Shown piece after piece: positions 1-7,754 of a DNA stretch of 14,310 bases. The first letter of the stretch is position 1. Each line of letters opens with the position of its first letter. The stretch covers positions 1-14,310 of the forward strand of contig JBGPYB010000120.1 of assembly GCA_041493035.1 (NCBI GenBank). Reading direction: 5' to 3'. The position numbers and the translations under genes were made by a program. The notes under the pieces were generated by a model. It was not told the origin of the DNA and made no database searches. It was given only the letters and a program-made list of their open reading frames with translations. The stretch is from JBGPYB01 sp041493035 (GTDB lineage Bacteria > Acidobacteriota > Vicinamibacteria > Fen-336).

Positions 1-239
1 CGAAGGCGGAAGTAGAAGGGCTCATCGACGCGAAGAGTGCTGACTCCATCACCGTGATGCAACAGGGCAAAGGCGACTTCCGCTGCCTCGTATCCGCCTC
101 AACGCGCATCCGGAAGGGGAATCGCGCGTTGACCCTGGACGACCTGACCGTGGGCACCCGCGTCCACGTCAGCGGCACGGGCCGCGGGACCTCGGCAGGC
201 GTGTGCGAGGTCGACGCGGCTGAGATCAAGCTGCAGTAG
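1..239 (+). CDS. DUF5666-like exported protein, C-terminal fragment
   Basis: This gene enters from the left edge; the first complete codon is at position 3 and 78 residues are visible before the TAG stop. The fragment shows a VEGLIDAKSADSITV segment, then STRIRKGNRALTLDDLTVG, then TRVHVSGTG and a closing AAEIKLQ. This alternation of short beta segments, with a 'T-x-I...G...L-x-L-x-D-L-x-V-G-x-x-V-x-V' signature, is typical of DUF5666 (small OB-like beta-barrel repeats in secreted bacterial proteins). The function of the family is not established. GTG and ATG codons at 54 and 57 lie inside the conserved repeat and are unlikely starts. The N-terminus, and so any signal peptide, lies outside the window. 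A strong hairpin follows directly, so this looks like the last gene of its transcript. Confidence 0.72.
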   Translation, partial: KAEVEGLIDAKSADSITVMQQGKGDFRCLVSASTRIRKGNRALTLDDLTVGTRVHVSGTGRGTSAGVCEVDAAEIKLQ

Positions 240-246
240 GTCCTTA

Positions 247-274
247 GGTGGGCCGGCCTTCGCGCCGGCCCACC
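247..274 (+). terminator. GC-rich hairpin, probable transcription terminator
   Basis: A perfect 11-bp stem: GGTGGGCCGGC at 247-257 pairs with GCCGGCCCACC at 264-274 around the loop CTTCGC. It starts eight bases after the stop codon of the first gene. No clear T-run follows (GTCTCGTTGCG), so it is not a textbook intrinsic terminator. The position and stem strength still favour transcript-end function. The leftward gene ending at 365 points toward it, so it could act on both strands. Confidence 0.7.
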
Positions 275-364
275 GTCTCGTTGCGAACGCCTCAATTCAC
301 CCTGGCCTCGCGTCAGCTTGATCCCCAGTTGCGCACCCGAGGGATTTCTCTCCTCCGCGTGTCG

Positions 365-754
365 CTACAAAGCTTTGAGCAGGAGCACGACAATGGCCAC
401 GATCAGGAAGATGATCAGGAGCAGATTGACATCGTGACTCAGGCCAGCCGCGGGGTCGCGATCGAGAGCGGCAGCCCTTGCGGCCAGGTCCCGCAACTCG
501 CCGTCACTCAGGCTCGGCACTGCGGCTCGCACCGCCACGATGTCGACACCCACGGCGTTCGCGGCGGCCGAGGCCCGAGGCGACGACAGCGCGGTTTGAA
601 GGATCACCAGGTCATGGCTCCGGCTATCTCTCTCCTCGGCCAGACGGACCTCGATGGCCCGTCGCGAAACAAGATGCTCCTCAGTTCGGCCCGGGGTCGG
701 AAGGACCAGTATCCCGACCAAGGGTGCGATGACCAGCCTCGTCCATCTCTGCAT
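365..754 (-). CDS. PA2779/DUF6627-family small membrane protein
   Basis: A 129-residue protein. Residues 1-24 (MQRWTRLVIAPLVGILVLP...) form a signal-peptide-like segment. The middle is an Ala/Arg-rich helical stretch with VGVDIVAVRAAVPSLSDGEL at 69-88, where a 'GVD-x-x-x-x-x-R-x-x-x-L-S-D-x-E-L' pattern is recognisable. Residues 109-127 (NLLLIIFLIVAIVVLLLKA) make a single membrane helix at the extreme C-terminus. This architecture matches the PA2779 family (DUF6627), whose role is unknown. The ATG start is supported by GGAGG at 760-764 (minus strand), five bases upstream. The gene is divergent from the exported protein starting at 990 and is a separate unit from the cellulose genes. Family assignment is from pattern memory; the real-gene call rests on the RBS and the coherent signal-plus-anchor layout. 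Confidence 0.8.
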   Translation of the reverse strand: MQRWTRLVIAPLVGILVLPTPGRTEEHLVSRRAIEVRLAEERDSRSHDLVILQTALSSPRASAAANAVGVDIVAVRAAVPSLSDGELRDLAARAAALDRDPAAGLSHDVNLLLIIFLIVAIVVLLLKAL

Positions 755-989
755 GGCAGCCTCCGTTTCAGAATGGATGGCGAATTATCCTCCCAGGAGT
801 ATCGTGGAGGCCAGTGCCGGGCCGATATTCCTGACGTTCGGCTCGCGCTCCTCTGCGCGTCGCGAAAGGCGCCGGGGAGACTGGCCTGAAGAAGCTGCTC
901 CAGGGCAAGATCTTCTAGGCAGGCAGCGTCAGAGTGTCCCGTCGGTGGTATGGTGATCTGATGGGGTTCGGGGTCCGGGTGGAGGTGAC

Positions 990-1667
990 ATGAGTCCTCT
1001 GTTGTGTGCGCGGCCAGCCATCGTTGGGCTGGCTCTCGTATCGGCCCTTACGGTCGGCCGTAGCGCCGATGCAGGCGTCTCGTTCGATTTCTTGTTCCAC
1101 GCCGACAGCGCAACGAACGACGATCAGTTCTTCCTGAACGTTGCGGTCGAGCACTACGGGTATGGTCGCTCCGAGCTCGAGCCGGTTCTTCCCCGGATCA
1201 GGTCGGTCGAGTTGGACCTTCCGGTCGTGCTCTTCGTGGCTCAGGAGTCCCACAGGCCGGTTGCCGAGGTCGTCACTCTTCGAGAGAGAGGGCTTCCCTG
1301 GAGCGATGTCTTCGTGAGGGTGGGGATCCCGTCTGATCGGCTCTTTGTGGGCGTCGATCGAGATCCTGGTCCACCATACGGCAAGGCCTGGGGCTATTGG
1401 AAGAGTCATCCCCGCGATTCACGTTTTGGGGACGACGACATAAGGTCGTTGGTGGTACTACAACTGGGCGGACGCATCACCGGACTCTCCTCCTACGAAC
1501 TGGCTCGTCAGCGGGCCGCGGGTCGACCGATCGCCTACGTCGTCGTAGAAAAGAGGGGCCACGGCCACAAGGGCAAGAACGAGCCGCCAGGCCAGGCAAA
1601 GAAACACAAAGAGCACGGCAAGGGGCACGGACAAGGGAACGAGGACGAGGATCACGACCATCGGTGA
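990..1667 (+). CDS. Exported protein of unknown function with His/Lys-rich C-terminal tail
   Basis: A 225-residue protein not recognised as a named family. Residues 1-28 form a signal peptide (hydrophobic core AIVGLALVSALTVG, likely cleavage after SADA). The folded part, about 30-187, begins SFDFLFHADSATNDDQFFLN and holds a VEHYGYGRSELEPVL segment, an LPVVLFVAQESHRPV segment and a compact GPPYGKAWGYWK motif at 127-138. I recall similar short exported proteins with HYGY and PPYG...W motifs in environmental Gram-negatives, with no known function. Residues 188-225 are low-complexity and rich in His, Lys, Gly and acidic residues (for example HGHKGK, KKHKEHGKGHG, DEDHDHR), which could bind metal or an anionic polymer. 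The ATG is preceded by GGAGGT with a short spacer. The stop is 39 bp before the TPR gene on the same strand, so it probably leads the cellulose transcript. Any cellulose role is inferred from position only. Confidence 0.85.
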   Translation: MSPLLCARPAIVGLALVSALTVGRSADAGVSFDFLFHADSATNDDQFFLNVAVEHYGYGRSELEPVLPRIRSVELDLPVVLFVAQESHRPVAEVVTLRERGLPWSDVFVRVGIPSDRLFVGVDRDPGPPYGKAWGYWKSHPRDSRFGDDDIRSLVVLQLGGRITGLSSYELARQRAAGRPIAYVVVEKRGHGHKGKNEPPGQAKKHKEHGKGHGQGNEDEDHDHR

Positions 1668-1706
1668 GCCGCGGGCCTACTCACCCTGCCTCGCCAGCAA
1701 CAGCGC

Positions 1707-2978
1707 ATGAGCGCGCGGCGCTTAATTGCGATATCTCTGTCGGCGTTCTCGAGCGTCGTCTTCGCGTCCTTCGCTTACGGGATGGTGCTGCTCTGGCGCG
1801 GCCCTTCGCGGCCCTCCGAAGGCCCTGCCGGGCATCCGGCGGCACTGCCGCCGGATGTGGCTTCGCTTCTCGAGCGGTCCGCCGAGCAAATGAAGAAGGG
1901 GGAAGTCGAGCAGGCATTGCTGGGCTATCGCCGTGTTCTGACTGTCGGGCCGTCGGTGGAGGCGTTGCTGGGCTTGGCAGAGGGCGAATCGAGGGCGGGC
2001 CGGGACGACGTAGCGATCACCGAATACGAACGGGTCCTGCGGCTCGATGCGCGCAACGCGACCGCACTCCTTCGCCTCGCTCGCGCCTACGCAGGCCGGC
2101 GGGAGACCTGGGAACAGGCCGAAGCCCGCTACCGGTCGTATCTGGCGCAGGTACCGGATGATCCGGAGGCATGGTTGGGCTTCGCTCGCGTCTTGTCCTG
2201 GCGCGGCAGCGCTGCTGCGGCGACCGAGGTCTACGCCCGCGCCGACGTCCAGCCACTTCTGAGCCCGGAGGATCGGCGCAACTATGCCTTGGCGCTCGTG
2301 CATGCCGGCCGTGACAAGGAGGCGGAGGCGACCCTGGGCGGCATCGCGCGCTCGAACCCAAGCGATGTCGACGTCACCCTGAGCCTCGCCGGACTCCACG
2401 CTTCACGGAGCGAATGGGATCAGGCGCTTCCGCTCTACCGCGCCGCGCTCGAACGACGGCCCGAGGATCCCGCGGCGAACCTCGCCTATGGTCAGGGGCT
2501 CTTGGCGCTCAAGCAATACCAGGCGGCCCTGGGTCCTCTCGACAAGGCGACGCGCGCGATGCCCTCGAATCCAGTTCCTGGTCTCGCATTCGCCCGCGCC
2601 CTGCGCGGCGCAGGAGACCTCAGACAGGCGGAGGTGCAGTTCGAGCGCGTCATGCCCTCCCTCGACAGAGACGCCGCCGTCGAGCGAGAATACGCCGACC
2701 TGTTGATGGAGCGGAAGAACCCCGCAAAGGCGGCCGCCCACTACAGGCGGGCACTCGACGGCGGCCTGAGAGACGAACGGCTCCTCGCAGGCTTGGCCGG
2801 AGCGCTGAGCGCGGACCAGAAGCCCAGGGAAGCCCTGCCCTACCTGGAGGAGGCTTACGCCATGCGACGAAACGACCGCTTGGGTTTGGAGCTGGCCCGG
2901 CTCTACAAGCGACTGGGCCAGAACGACCGAGCACTCCAGTTGCTCAGCGATATCGAGCGCGCACCGAGCCCACGCTGA
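1707..2978 (+). CDS. Membrane-anchored TPR protein, BcsC N-terminal-half equivalent
   Basis: A 423-residue protein. After a basic N-terminus (MSARR), residues 6-30 form one hydrophobic helix followed by a Pro-rich linker, consistent with an inner-membrane anchor leaving the rest in the periplasm. From about residue 50 to 415 it is built of tetratricopeptide repeats; examples are AEQMKKGEVEQALLGYRRVL, DDVAITEYERVLRLDARNAT, EWDQALPLYRAALERRPEDP and AAAHYRRALDGG. In canonical cellulose systems one long BcsC protein carries periplasmic TPRs and a C-terminal outer-membrane barrel. Here the TPR part ends as its own gene and the next gene encodes the barrel. Its TGA overlaps the ATG of the barrel gene by one base, which suggests translational coupling. 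No strong Shine-Dalgarno is visible before the ATG at 1707. The TPR call is firm; the BcsC role rests on the neighbours. Confidence 0.88.
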   Translation: MSARRLIAISLSAFSSVVFASFAYGMVLLWRGPSRPSEGPAGHPAALPPDVASLLERSAEQMKKGEVEQALLGYRRVLTVGPSVEALLGLAEGESRAGRDDVAITEYERVLRLDARNATALLRLARAYAGRRETWEQAEARYRSYLAQVPDDPEAWLGFARVLSWRGSAAAATEVYARADVQPLLSPEDRRNYALALVHAGRDKEAEATLGGIARSNPSDVDVTLSLAGLHASRSEWDQALPLYRAALERRPEDPAANLAYGQGLLALKQYQAALGPLDKATRAMPSNPVPGLAFARALRGAGDLRQAEVQFERVMPSLDRDAAVEREYADLLMERKNPAKAAAHYRRALDGGLRDERLLAGLAGALSADQKPREALPYLEEAYAMRRNDRLGLELARLYKRLGQNDRALQLLSDIERAPSPR

Positions 2979-4168
2979 TGCCTCGCCTCATTCTCGCCCT
3001 CATCCTCATGGCGGCGGTGACGCCCCTAGCGCGCGGCCAGCAGACGTCCGTTCCCCCACAAAGCGAGGAGCCCAAGCCCGTCACGCCGGAAGAGATCGCG
3101 CGCCTGCGGAGCGAGATTGAGCACGAGACCCGATCGAGCGTCGAACTACTGTTCGATGGGCACGGCGAAACCGGCGACGTCAACAACGAGCTGAGCTTCC
3201 TTCGCTACGGGGTGCGAGTGAACGTCAAACGAGGCTCCGACACGACCTTGCACCTCCAGGTCCGGAGGACGCCCTACGACACGCAGGGCAGTGTAATTCA
3301 AGAGTCGGGGCTGGAGTTCGCACTGGGTGGCAGGACGAAACGCTCGGACCGAGTCACCTACCAGTGGGAGCTGGGGGGCACCCGATTCTCGAACGATACC
3401 TGGGATGTGACGGGCCTCTTCTCCGTTGCGGTTCAGGCCAGCGACAAGCTTCGCTACACGATCGGCGCAAGCCGCTCGACCGTAGAGGAGTCCATGCTGT
3501 CGGCCGCGGGCCTGCTCCCGACCGAGGGTCCCTTCGCGGGATCCCGGGTCGGCACCGTGGCCGACAACCGGGCGACGTTCAGCCTCTCTTGGCAGCTCCC
3601 CGCGCAGTTCGACGCTGTGGGCGAGGCGGCTCTCGGCGCACGCACCGGCAGTAACGTCGGGACCAACGCATTCGGGCGGGCGGGGGGCGGACCGGGATGG
3701 AACGCCGTAGCCCGCAGCCCCGAGAGCCCCCTCAGCCTGCTACGCATAGGTGGCTGGCTCGAGTACTTCACCTTCGCCGACGACCGGCTGGGTTACGGGG
3801 GCGCCTCCTTGATCGATAGCCACGGGCAACCGGTTTCGCCCGGAGCTCTGGGCAGCGACGGGATCTCGCCGGAACCCTCGCCGGGCAACCCAGGGGTCGG
3901 CGGCTACTTCAGCCCCTCGCGGTTCTTCGGCGCGTTGGTTCGGGTGGAGGCCCGCGGGCGACCCAGTCCGTCGATCGAGTACAGTCTCTCGGGTTCTGTC
4001 GGGGCGCAGTCCTTCACGGGTTCGGACAACAAGGCAGCGGCCGGCGTCGCCGCGAGCCTGACGCTGAATCGAGGCGGCCGCGTGTCTTTGCCGCTAGCCT
4101 TCCACTGGGACGACTACGGGCCGTTCAAGCAATACTTGTTCCAGGCACGCCTTGTCGTTCTCTTCTGA
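2978..4168 (+). CDS. Outer-membrane beta-barrel, BcsC C-terminal (porin) domain-like
   Basis: A 396-residue protein. Residues 1-20 form a signal peptide (MPRLILALILMAAVTPLARG). A short linker and a helical EEIARLRSEIEHE segment follow, then alternating amphipathic beta strands to the end. The last residues, QYLFQARLVVLF, end in Phe, the usual signature for BAM-dependent outer-membrane insertion. GGYFSPSRFFGALVRVE, at about 308-324, resembles the GYFSPQ-type segment of the cellulose synthase operon protein C C-terminal domain (BCSC_C), the exit pore for the glucan. I chose the ATG at 2978 because it gives a clean signal peptide and overlaps the TPR stop (TGATG). The frame is open further upstream, but that part is the shadow of the TPR gene. 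The gene is 35 bp before bcsA. The barrel call is strong; the BcsC-like identity is likely but rests on one motif plus context. Confidence 0.85.
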   Translation: MPRLILALILMAAVTPLARGQQTSVPPQSEEPKPVTPEEIARLRSEIEHETRSSVELLFDGHGETGDVNNELSFLRYGVRVNVKRGSDTTLHLQVRRTPYDTQGSVIQESGLEFALGGRTKRSDRVTYQWELGGTRFSNDTWDVTGLFSVAVQASDKLRYTIGASRSTVEESMLSAAGLLPTEGPFAGSRVGTVADNRATFSLSWQLPAQFDAVGEAALGARTGSNVGTNAFGRAGGGPGWNAVARSPESPLSLLRIGGWLEYFTFADDRLGYGGASLIDSHGQPVSPGALGSDGISPEPSPGNPGVGGYFSPSRFFGALVRVEARGRPSPSIEYSLSGSVGAQSFTGSDNKAAAGVAASLTLNRGGRVSLPLAFHWDDYGPFKQYLFQARLVVLF

Positions 4169-4203
4169 TTCCTTCGGGGGCTGGCCAGGAGCGGCCTAGA
4201 TCC

Positions 4204-6621
4204 ATGGCGGTCGGCCAGGACGGCAAGGGGCGGCGCAAGGCCGTCATCGGCATTGCGATGGCCTGCCTCTTGGCGCTCCCGTTTGCTTACTCAGCGGTAG
4301 TCGTCCCGCTCTCGGCCTGGGAGCAGGCTGAGGTGTCGCTGGCGATGATCGGTTTCGCCATGCTGGCGAGCCTTAGCCGTCCGCTGCGCCCCCTGATCGT
4401 GTTCCTATCCGCCTTTGCGTCGCTGCGCTACTTCTACTGGCGCGTCACGTCGACCCTCAACCTCGACGGTCCCCTCGACGGGAGCGTTTCGATCCTGCTC
4501 CTATGCGCCGAGGTCTACGGCGTCCTGGTTCTCTTCCTCGGCTACTTCCAGACGATCGAGCTGGAACGCAGGTCGCCGGCGCCGATCCGCCATCTTCCGA
4601 CTGTGGACGTCTTCATCCCTACCTACAACGAGTCCATCGACATCGTGAGGCGCACCCTCATCGGGGCGCTCGCCATCGACTACCCGCGCAAGCAGGTGTT
4701 CCTCCTCGACGACGGCCGCCGCGAGTCCTTCGAGGCCATGGCCCGCGAGATGGGCTGTTTCTACCTGACGCGCACCGACAATGCACACGCCAAGGCCGGC
4801 AATCTCAACCGCGCCTTGAAGCGAACCCACGGTGAGCTGGTCGCAATATTCGACGCGGACCACGTGCCGGTCCGGGGCTTTCTTCGCAAGATGGTGGGCT
4901 TCTTCGAGGACGAGCGCGTGGCACTGGCCCAGAGCGCTCAGCACTTTCTCAACCCCGACCCCTACGAGCGGAACTTGAACCTACAGGGCCGGATCGCGCC
5001 GGAGCAGACCTTCTTCTATCACGTGATCCAGCCGGGCAATGACTTCTGGAACTCGGCGTTCTTCTGCGGGTCATGCGCCGTGCTGCGCCGTTCGGCGATC
5101 GAGTCCATCGGGGGCTTCAAGGTTCAAACCGTCACCGAGGACGCTCACACGGCCCTGGAGCTGCATTCGCGGGGCTGGCGTTCGGTCTACCTTGGGCTCC
5201 CCCTCGCCGCCGGCCTTGCTACAGAGAGCTTCGCGGCGCATGTCATCCAACGCACGCGATGGGCGCGGGGCATGGCACAGATCCTGAGGCTCGACTGCCC
5301 GCTCTTTAAGAAGGGCTTGAATCTCCCGCAGCGGCTGAACTACTTCAACGCGATGCTTCATTTCTTCTTCGGGATCCCGCGCCTAATCATGATCGCTGCG
5401 CCCCTGCTATTCCTTCTGCTGGGGATCCATTCCTTCCGCGCCGACGTGGTGGCCGTCCTCGCGTACATCATGCCCCACATCGTCTTGAGCACCATCGGCA
5501 ACTCTCTCATCAGCGAGCGCTTCCGGCACTCGTTTTGGGGCAGCGTCTACGAGGTCTCCATCGCGCCCTTCACGGCTTGGGTAACGCTCGTGGCCCTCTT
5601 CAACCCGAAGCATGGGAAGTTCAACGTTACCGACAAGGGCACGAACATCGAAACGGCGCGCTTCGACTTCGGCACCAGCCGTGGCACGCTGCTGCTCGCG
5701 GGCCTTTCGGTGGTCGCGCTGATGGTCGCCTTGCCGCTACGGCTCGCCTATTTCGACCCGGCCAACTCCGTGCCCGCGGAGCTCCACGCCATCCTGATCA
5801 ACGCCTTGTGGGCGCTCGCGAATCTCACGACCCTGACGGCCGCGGCGTGCGTCGCCTACGAGCAGCCCCAGCAACGTCATTCGCCCCGCGTTCAAAGGGA
5901 TTTCCCGTGCGACGTCCGCCTTGCAGGCGAGGCTCTTCGGGCACGTTGCCTCGACATCAGCGAGAGCGGCGTCCGGCTCGAACTCGAGACGTCCGTGGCG
6001 CTTCCCGATACCTGTGAGGTCCGTATTGGCGGCGACCGAGGTTTCGTCGCTGTCGTGGGGCGGCGGGTCTGGTGCGAGAGAGGAGCCTCCGGACGGATCC
6101 AGGCCGGGATCGCCTTCGAATCGTACGATGTGGAGAGGCATCGTGACTTGGTAGAGCTGATGTTTTCCGACGACCGGGGCTGGCTGAGGAGCACGTACCC
6201 CCGCGACGACCCTTTTCGCTCCTTCGGCTACCTGTTGACTACGGTCTGGCGGGTGACGCGACCGCGACGCCGTCGGCGCCGCCTGGGACCGCGGTTCGAG
6301 GGTCGGTGGCAGGGCACTGTGAACGGGCAGCGGGCTCTTTGCGTCTCGGTGAGCTCCCGAGGCGGCCTCTTGGAGCTGGAGGGACCCCTGGCGAGCGCGG
6401 GCCCGATGCGCGTCGAGATCACGCCTGGCACGGAGGCGGCAGCACCATTGGTGCTTCGCGGCCGGGTGGTCCGGAGCGAGGGTTCGCGCGTGGTTGTGGC
6501 CTGGGATGGAGAGGACGCGGACGCTCTCCATGTCCTGGAGGCCTTCCTGGCGTCGCGGCACGCTGCGAGGCCGGCGTCACGGCGGTTCTTCTGGGACCGC
6601 GGGGAGGCGGTGCGGACGTGA
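4204..6621 (+). CDS. bcsA: Cellulose synthase catalytic subunit BcsA (GT2, PilZ)
   Basis: An 805-residue inner-membrane processive glycosyltransferase that polymerises UDP-glucose into beta-1,4-glucan and translocates it. N-terminal membrane helices occupy roughly 13-120. The GT2 domain carries TYNE (140-143), DDGRR (169-173), DADH (217-220), FFCGS, TED (311-313, containing the catalytic-base Asp) and QRTRW (349-353, the QxxRW motif). More membrane helices follow from about 375 to 550, with the gating-loop motif FNVTDKG (473-479) among them. A PilZ domain has RHSPR (558-562, RxxxR) and DISESG (584-589, DxSxxG), so c-di-GMP binding should be intact. After an Arg-rich linker (683-693) comes a further beta-rich domain, about 697-796, with SVSSRGGLLELE resembling a degenerate PilZ. 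AGGAG lies 11 bases before the ATG. The TGA overlaps the GTG of bcsZ by three bases. Length is within the family range. Confidence 0.97.
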   Translation: MAVGQDGKGRRKAVIGIAMACLLALPFAYSAVVVPLSAWEQAEVSLAMIGFAMLASLSRPLRPLIVFLSAFASLRYFYWRVTSTLNLDGPLDGSVSILLLCAEVYGVLVLFLGYFQTIELERRSPAPIRHLPTVDVFIPTYNESIDIVRRTLIGALAIDYPRKQVFLLDDGRRESFEAMAREMGCFYLTRTDNAHAKAGNLNRALKRTHGELVAIFDADHVPVRGFLRKMVGFFEDERVALAQSAQHFLNPDPYERNLNLQGRIAPEQTFFYHVIQPGNDFWNSAFFCGSCAVLRRSAIESIGGFKVQTVTEDAHTALELHSRGWRSVYLGLPLAAGLATESFAAHVIQRTRWARGMAQILRLDCPLFKKGLNLPQRLNYFNAMLHFFFGIPRLIMIAAPLLFLLLGIHSFRADVVAVLAYIMPHIVLSTIGNSLISERFRHSFWGSVYEVSIAPFTAWVTLVALFNPKHGKFNVTDKGTNIETARFDFGTSRGTLLLAGLSVVALMVALPLRLAYFDPANSVPAELHAILINALWALANLTTLTAAACVAYEQPQQRHSPRVQRDFPCDVRLAGEALRARCLDISESGVRLELETSVALPDTCEVRIGGDRGFVAVVGRRVWCERGASGRIQAGIAFESYDVERHRDLVELMFSDDRGWLRSTYPRDDPFRSFGYLLTTVWRVTRPRRRRRRLGPRFEGRWQGTVNGQRALCVSVSSRGGLLELEGPLASAGPMRVEITPGTEAAAPLVLRGRVVRSEGSRVVVAWDGEDADALHVLEAFLASRHAARPASRRFFWDRGEAVRT

Positions 6622-7754
6622 GGCGCTTCGCTGCGAGCATGCAGAGCCAGATTCTGTTGGTGGCAGGATGTCTGATGGCCTGCGGGGCCGGCAGCGCTGG
6701 AGCGGCGGCCCCATCGGTCCCCCCGGACGACGTCATGCGCCAGACCTGGGCCGCCTACGTGCGCCGCTTCGTGCAGCAGGACGGACGGGTCGTGGATCCC
6801 AAAGCTGGAGGCATCACCACTTCCGAGGGGCAGGCCTACGCGATGCTGCGCGCGGTCTGGATGGAAGATCGACCGGTCTTCGACCGCACGCTTGCCTGGG
6901 CCACCGAACACCTCAACCGTGGCGTACGCGGAGATCGTCTGTGGGCGTGGAAGTGGGACGGCCGGGTCGTCGACGGCGCCTTCGCTTCGGATGCCGACCA
7001 GGACGCCGCGCTAGCCCTGCTCGTCGCCGCCCGCACGTGGGGCGACGCCAGCTACCTGCGACGCGCTCGGGACACGCTGACGGACCTCTGGGCCAAGGGC
7101 ACGCTGGTCGCCGGCGGGCGGCGATTCCTGCTCGGTGGTGACACCTCGTGCGAGCGCGGGATCTGCCGAGTGAACCCCTCCTACTATGCTCCGTACGCCT
7201 ACCGATACTTCGCTCGGGACGATCCCTCCCACGACTGGCGACAGCTCGTGGACACGAGCTACTTCCTGCTCGACCGGAACGCGGCGCTGACGACGACCCG
7301 CCTGCCGAGCGACTGGTTACTGCTGGACACCGCCACGGGCGCGCTTTCCCTCGGCAGCGATCGGGACAGTCAGTACTCCTACGACGCCTTTCGCGCCCAC
7401 TGGCGAGTACGCCTCGACGGCGTGCTTTTCGGCGAGGAGCGGGCGCGCGCCTACCTGGCCGGCTCGCTGGCGTGGCTTGCCGAGCGCTATCGTGAGGACG
7501 GTCGCCTTCCCGCCATCATCCTCAAGGACGGGCGGGCGGGCGCGGGCTACGAGTCCCTCGAGATGCTGGCGGGCGTGATGTCGGCGGTCCAGGAGACGGC
7601 GCCCGATGTCGCCGACGCCATGAACGCGCGCCTCCAAGGGAGGCTCTCGGCCGGGCTCTGGGGCGACCGCGACGGCTACTACCTCCAGAACTGGGCATGG
7701 TTCGGAACGGCGCTCCACCGCCGCCTGCTCTCTCCCCTCGAGCGCCTCAAGTAG
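6618..7754 (+). CDS. bcsZ: Periplasmic endo-1,4-beta-glucanase BcsZ (GH8)
   Basis: A 378-residue glycoside hydrolase family 8 enzyme, close to the usual BcsZ length of about 370. It hydrolyses beta-1,4-glucan in the periplasm and is needed for normal cellulose output in characterised systems. TTSEGQAYAMLRA carries the expected general acid Glu at residue 70. RLWAWKWDG and FASDADQDAALALL (about 122-135) match the GH8 pattern with its conserved acidic residues. PSYYAPYAYRYFA is another family segment. Residues 1-31 are a secretion signal; VAGC and LMAC inside it weakly resemble lipoboxes, so a lipoprotein form is possible. I chose GTG at 6618 because GGAGG sits at 6603-6607 and the codon overlaps the bcsA stop; ATG at 6639 is the alternative and lacks an RBS. 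The 3' end overlaps the 3' end of the opposing bcsB by 8 bp. Confidence 0.94.
   Translation: MRRFAASMQSQILLVAGCLMACGAGSAGAAAPSVPPDDVMRQTWAAYVRRFVQQDGRVVDPKAGGITTSEGQAYAMLRAVWMEDRPVFDRTLAWATEHLNRGVRGDRLWAWKWDGRVVDGAFASDADQDAALALLVAARTWGDASYLRRARDTLTDLWAKGTLVAGGRRFLLGGDTSCERGICRVNPSYYAPYAYRYFARDDPSHDWRQLVDTSYFLLDRNAALTTTRLPSDWLLLDTATGALSLGSDRDSQYSYDAFRAHWRVRLDGVLFGEERARAYLAGSLAWLAERYREDGRLPAIILKDGRAGAGYESLEMLAGVMSAVQETAPDVADAMNARLQGRLSAGLWGDRDGYYLQNWAWFGTALHRRLLSPLERLK

Noticed and set aside
248..889. Plus-strand 213-codon frame opposite the PA2779-like gene
   Set aside because: It starts inside the hairpin, has biased Arg/Gln/His composition and no RBS. The minus-strand gene has an RBS, a signal peptide and a C-terminal membrane helix.
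915..1409. Minus-strand 164-codon frame opposite the His-rich exported protein
   Set aside because: The plus-strand gene has a signal peptide and RBS; the antisense frame shows neither and has no family resemblance.
1570..1664. Possible tandem repeat in the Lys/His/Gly-coding tail
   Set aside because: The similarity of AAG/CAC/GGC codons reflects low-complexity protein composition; there is no regular repeat unit.
2414..2977. N-terminal extension of the barrel gene upstream of its ATG at 2978
   Set aside because: The extension is the alternate frame of the TPR gene, Arg/Ala-rich, and would bury the clean signal peptide at 2978.
4169..4203. Hairpin GGCC...GGCC before bcsA as a terminator or attenuator
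   Set aside because: The stem is only about 4 bp and sits at the RBS; too weak to call.
5737..6561. Minus-strand 274-codon frame under the bcsA C-terminus
   Set aside because: It overlaps the PilZ region of bcsA in antisense, has no recognisable domain, and has shadow-like composition.
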